The notes under the pieces: generated by a model
Database searches by the model: none
What the model saw: only the letters and a program-made list of their open reading frames with translations
Told to the model about the DNA's origin: nothing
Made by a program: the position numbers and the translations under genes
Origin: Notamacropus eugenii
Lineage: Eukaryota > Chordata > Mammalia > Diprotodontia > Macropodidae
Assembly: GCF_028372415.1 (NCBI RefSeq)
Contig: NC_092873.1
Location: 352,325,890 to 352,389,889 of the forward strand
Direction: 5' to 3'
DNA length: 64,000 bases
Shown: positions 60,287 through 64,000 of the stretch, piece by piece
How the letters are laid out: every line of letters begins with the position of its first letter
How positions within the stretch are numbered: position 1 is the stretch's first letter

Positions 60287-61795
60287 GTAGGGATTTTACC
60301 TGTCACATAACTAAAGAGAGCTCCTCTATCAGTCTCTCAGGGTGTGTGGAAGACTAAGACAATTAAATCGACTAATCAGATTCTGAAACATGTTTGCCTG
60401 AAATAGCCAAATAATTGGTAAAGAAGAAATGTTGCATTGAATTGTCCTGATAATTGTTCCAATTTTTACTCCCTTTTGCATTCGTGATATTACACACTGC
60501 TGCCTCCCCAGCCTGTGTAGAAAGATCCATTTTCCTGCTCATAGGTGTGGAAATGAGGTATCTGATGAATTGTTCAGGAACCAGAAGGGGTTGTTCATAG
60601 CTGGGCATCAGGGAGATTTCTCTGATTAGAAAACACTTCTGGATATATTTTTTTAAACGTTAAAAGAACAGAAAGGGCCTCAATCATCCAAGTTCCTTAC
60701 TGCTGTGGCACCCTGATATCTGCTCTCATTTGTTTAGCTTCCTCAACCATCCCACCTGATCCCTTCCTCACAATCCTATCCTATTCTTTTGCCCTATCCT
60801 AGGAATAAACTAAATGGAGGTAGATTCACTCTTCAGGGTTTGCAAGGCAAATGTCAACTCTTAAAGCTCGTAAGGGGTACAGTGGTGGTCAGGAGCCCCC
60901 CCCCCCCACTTTGTTTTCTATCAAATCTATCTGGATCCTGGGAGTGAGCCTCAGAATTTGTCCGGAATAGGTTGCAGGAAGGGACAGGTCCTTCCCTTAC
61001 TTTTCCGGACTTTTAAGCCAAATACCTATGGACTTGAGTGCTGCCCAAGTCATCTTGGAAGGGAAGCCCATAGCATAAGATATTGATCCTTACCTTTCCC
61101 TTACCTTGGCATCATTTCTGGGTGTCATAGCAGTGTAGAGTTTCTGTTCAAAGGACCAGAAGAAGTGTTTATTCCTCTCCACACTCCTTGGATCTGGAGC
61201 CAGCATGATTAGGATGATACTTATTTTCCCACTCAAGTCCTCCTCTAGCCCTTTAACATTCCCCCAGGCCCTTCTTCCAGAAGCTCCCTCCCAGGTTTAG
61301 TTCTCAGTTCCAGCTGGAACCGCCCCTTTCCTTGGTTGGATGAATCCCACAGAAAGGGGGGGGGGGGGAGAGTTTCTTATTTTCTGCTTTTTTCCTTCTC
61401 CACCTACCCCCCCAACACCACTGAACTCCATGTTCAGAAGGCTTCCTTTAAGGGTTTCATAAAAATTCCTAGCATTTTCCGCATAGGAAAAAAAAGGAAG
61501 CAATAGTTCGGAAAACACAGGTTCTATTTAAAGGGAAGGCTACATTTATTGAAGCAATTCTCCTGTTTAAGGGTAGATTGTGAAGAATTAATGATGATCT
61601 ATCTTTCTGTCCCAAGATCTAACCCCAGAGTGTTCAATTTTCTTGTGACCCTTGATAAACCACGCATTCCTCTAGCTTTGCTTTTCTTTTTCTCTGTGAA
61701 AGGATGGTAGTATCAAGAAGAGGAATCTCTCTATGAGGGCATCTGGAGTCAAAAGATTCAGGTTTGAGTCGTAGCTCTGTTATTTGGTATTTCAG
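60287..61795. other. Unique DNA immediately upstream of the Hox exon
   Basis: Apart from a C-run near 60898-60908 and a G-run near 61358-61368, I see no repeat and no gene. An ACATTTATTGAAGC at about 61543 holds a HOX13-type TTTATTG core. If the relic is real this is part of its intron. Confidence 0.3.
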
Positions 61796-61965
61796 AATCA
61801 TAGAATCTAGATCTGAAGAGGAGCCTTGCAACTCATCTAGTTTCACACCCCTAATTTTACAGATGAGCACTCTGGGGCCCAGAAAGAGGAGTTAACTTGC
61901 CCAAGGTCACACAGGAATTCCAACCCAGGTCCTTTCACTTCAAGTACCATGCTTCTGACACCACC
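61795..61965 (+). mobile_element. MIR-type SINE
   Basis: TCATAGAATCTAGATCTGAA, TTACAGATGAGCACTCTGGG, GCCCAAGGTCACACAGGAAT, TTCACTTCAAGTACCATGC. Confidence 0.7.
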
Positions 61966-62154
61966 CACAACTGTCAAGTAAGCTGGTTTCCTTCTCTGGG
62001 CCTCAGTCCTCATCTGTAAAACAAGAAGGTTCCACCACAGGATTTGAGGGGTTCTTCCTCGTCCTGACATTCTAGGAGTCTATGGCTGTTTTCCTCTCTC
62101 TCCCAACTCTCCTCCACTCCCAGGTCGCTTAACTATATTTGTCTTGCTTGGCAG

Positions 62155-62434
62155 AGGGCACCAAAGACGATGTCCCGGGGGCAACTGGCTAAGAGCCAGT
62201 TTAGGGCGGCCAGAGAAAGCTGAACCCCTGCAACCAACACCAGATCTTGGAGCTGGAGAAAGAATTCCGTTTTAGCATGTACCTGACTCGTGAGCGCCGC
62301 CTAGAGATCAGCTGCAGCGTCAACCTGACGGATAGACAAATGAAAATCTGGTTCCAGAATCCGAGAACGAAAGTGAAAAAACCCAGCCCGACCACCCGGG
62401 AGCGTCACCCCTGGCAGCGCTATTTCCCCTGTGA
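62155..62434 (+). pseudogene. Decayed Hox paralog-group-10 homeobox exon 2 (candidate HOXB10 relic)
   Basis: Hox10 proteins are nuclear DNA-binding transcription factors that pattern the posterior trunk; this copy looks dead. A splice-acceptor-like tract ends in CAG at 62152-62154, with a branch-like CTTAAC about 20 bases upstream. Homeodomain residues 1-58 lie at 62208-62381 in one frame. Residues 14-58 match group 10, as I recall it, at 38 of 45 positions. L16, E17, F20, W48, F49, Q50, N51 and R53 are kept, as is the group-10 block [10 protein letters not shown]. Damage: R5L, L21R, N23S, R36C, V45M, R52P, M54T and L56V; a TAG two codons before residue 1 (62202-62204); and an Asn-Trp-Leu remnant (62183-62191) one frame off, between two shifts that cancel. 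The old stop is probably TGA at 62432-62434, now out of frame. Groups 9 and 11 differ in the diagnostic block. The acceptor and lack of a poly(A) tail argue against a retrocopy. Exon 1 was not found. Confidence 0.85.
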
Positions 62435-62683
62435 CAGGGATACGGCCGGCTCTCGTGGGCTTGTATACGTGAACAGGCAGGTTCGGGATTAGGGTGGGAG
62501 ATGGAGGAGAAGGGAAAGGAATTGTATGTACAATTGTTGAGGATGTTAGAAGGATCTCTTTTGGGGGCTGCGAGGCAAAGAGTATGGAAGTATTGTTCTT
62601 CTGGTCCGTCTCTACACTCAGTGTTACTTCATAATCTGGATCATATATTCTTCTTCTCCCCAAACAACAAAAATATGAATTAC

Positions 62684-62835
62684 GAGAACAATCGCTTGTG
62701 TTTTCATAGCGCTTTGCAGTTAGAAAGCACTTTCATATTTTATATTTCATCTACCCTCTTCAACAGTCCTGTAGGATAGACAGAGCAGGGATTATTATTT
62801 CCATTTTGCAGACAAGAAAATAATCTTAGAGAGCT
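62684..62835 (+). mobile_element. MIR-type SINE 3' of the Hox relic
   Basis: TTCATAGCGCTTTGCAGTTA, AACAGTCCTGTAGGATAGAC, ATTATTATTTCCATTTTGCA. Confidence 0.7.
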
Positions 62836-63069
62836 AAAGTCGATCTTCTTCTCTGAGTCCTATTTTTCTCTGAAAAAAAAAAAAAAAAGAGGTACTTGGA
62901 CTAGCTGGTTTCTAAATTCACTTCCCCCAGGACCCTGCTTTGGGTCATGTTGTTTGTTATTCCGTTAAAGAAGGAGAATGGGGGAAGGGAGTGTTGCCCT
63001 TAATTGTAATAGCTTGGGTCTCTGTACATCTCAATTTTTCCTGCTAATTTCCTAGATTGGAAAAACGAT

Positions 63070-63265
63070 TTGGGGCGAGGGGCCGACTGCGCGAGTATTC
63101 AAACTTTTAAAAATGAAATATTGTCTATACAGCCTTAATTCACTACATCCTGTAGACAGGCTTTTTTAGCAGTTGCTGAACATCTCTATATCTACACCTC
63201 TTTGATGGTTTTGATTGGAGAAGTTAAACTGTCTCGTTTTTGACATAATGAGGAATGCAGTACCT
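63070..63265. promoter_or_regulatory. AT-rich unique element with homeodomain-like cores 3' of the Hox relic
   Basis: Free of recognisable repeats. It contains GCCTTAATTCAC, GATGGTTTTGATTGGAG and GACATAATGAGG within about 120 bases, that is TAAT and PBX-like cores. It lies about 0.65 kb after the relic exon. Possible conserved regulatory element; low certainty. Confidence 0.2.
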
Positions 63266-63734
63266 AGGTGGATTTGGACTATCACAAAGTTATATTAGGG
63301 CCAGAAATCTGTGCAACCAGAAGAGCAGTGCTAGAACACCTATTATGTAGAGGTGGCTATGACGGGTCAGCATAGCACCCACCCCTCCCCACCCCCCACC
63401 CTGGCTTCAAAGTTCTCCAATACTCTTTGGGAAATTTGTAGAATATGCATTCATGTAATGGCTGGATAGTCTTGGTCTCTAGTCTTGGATGCCAACCATT
63501 CCCAGGGCCAGTACTGGTAAATGGGGAAGCAGCTAAGAAGGTATCATAACAATATTTTAAATAAAAATGTTGCATTACAAAGAGATAAATAAACAAGTGA
63601 GACAACTGTAGTAGGGGGAGGAGGATAGATAGCTCAGGGCTCTTTCTATATCCTGTAATATTCGTGTTTGTGTGGGTTAGAAACAGCTTCCTGTTTGAAA
63701 GCTATTCACGAATGCTCTCTCTTCATGAATGTGA

Positions 63735-63790
63735 TCTCTCTCTGTCTCTCTGTCTGTCTCTGTCTCTGTCTCCGTCTCTCTCTCTCCTCT
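63735..63790. repeat. (TCTCTG)n/(CT)n tract
   Basis: TCTCTCTGTCTCTCTGTCTG units repeat with variation. Confidence 0.9.
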
Positions 63791-64000
63791 CTGTCACACA
63801 GGCATAATCTGCCTGTCTGATTTGTGCTCTTGTCTTTGTCATTCTCCCTATGTATGTTCCTTTTCCTCTGTCTTTCTCCTTCTCTTTTCTCTTTCGCACT
63901 CTGAAGAGAGAGAAGGAAATTGTCCTCCCAACACCCTTTCCCATTCTCTGTCTATAGGACATCATGGAGAATTAGCAATTATGAGGTCAATCTAGGAAGA

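Noticed and set aside
62930-62965. miR-196-like GGTCATGTTGTTTG next to the Hox relic
   Set aside because: Only the middle of the miRNA matches. The seed (AGGTAGTTT) is missing and there is no complementary arm nearby. miR-196a-1 would be expected closer to HOXB9, beyond the window.

Overview
The window looks like marsupial nuclear DNA that is almost entirely non-coding. The marsupial call rests on the repeat mix. There are many CORE/tRNA-type SINEs of the kinds abundant in marsupials, L2 copies, many copies of one LINE-1 3'-end family, and two copies of a half-LINE (ORF1 but no ORF2). No intact host protein gene is visible. Nearly all longer open frames are repeat-derived or are microsatellite and CT-rich artefacts.

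The one host-gene signal is at 62.15-62.43 kb on the plus strand: a splice-acceptor-like site followed by a decayed Hox homeobox exon. Homeodomain residues 14-58 match the paralog-group-10 sequence, as I recall it, at 38 of 45 positions. The group-10-specific block ([10 protein letters not shown], then SVNLTDRQ) is intact. The exon has an in-frame stop, two compensating frame shifts, loss of Arg5 and an Arg52-to-Pro change. HOXA10, HOXC10 and HOXD10 are retained in mammals. The only mammalian Hox interval that is normally gene-free for tens of kilobases is HOXB13-HOXB9. The best inference is therefore that the window lies in that interval and the exon is a relic of HOXB10, a gene generally regarded as lost in mammals. 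No flanking HOXB gene and no miR-196 hairpin is in view, so the cluster assignment stays an inference.

Layout: 0-30 kb is a repeat mosaic of L2, SINEs, LINE-1 3' ends, one LTR nested in an L2, a long polypyrimidine tract and microsatellites. At 23.0-25.9 kb a half-LINE on the minus strand splits an older LINE-1. At 30.4-33.4 kb there is a repeat-poor island with a CRE plus TATA pair and a GC-rich patch. From 33.4 to 46.4 kb repeats resume: two solo LTR-like elements, a 7SL RNA retropseudogene nested in a hAT-like MITE, an internally deleted LINE-1, and a half-LINE at 42.36-45.29 kb with a 17-bp target-site duplication. From 46.4 kb to the end repeats thin out, and the sequence becomes GC-richer and looks constrained. 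It holds homeodomain, PBX/PREP and octamer motif clusters at 50.1, 52.2, 55.0-55.2 and 57.75-58.1 kb. The last of these lies about 4 kb upstream of the Hox exon and could be its old promoter.

The working model is a Hox inter-gene regulatory landscape, with repeats piled up in its first three quarters and candidate cis-regulatory DNA in its last quarter around a dying Hox10 gene. All homology statements come from reading the sequence and from memory of the families. No database search was run.
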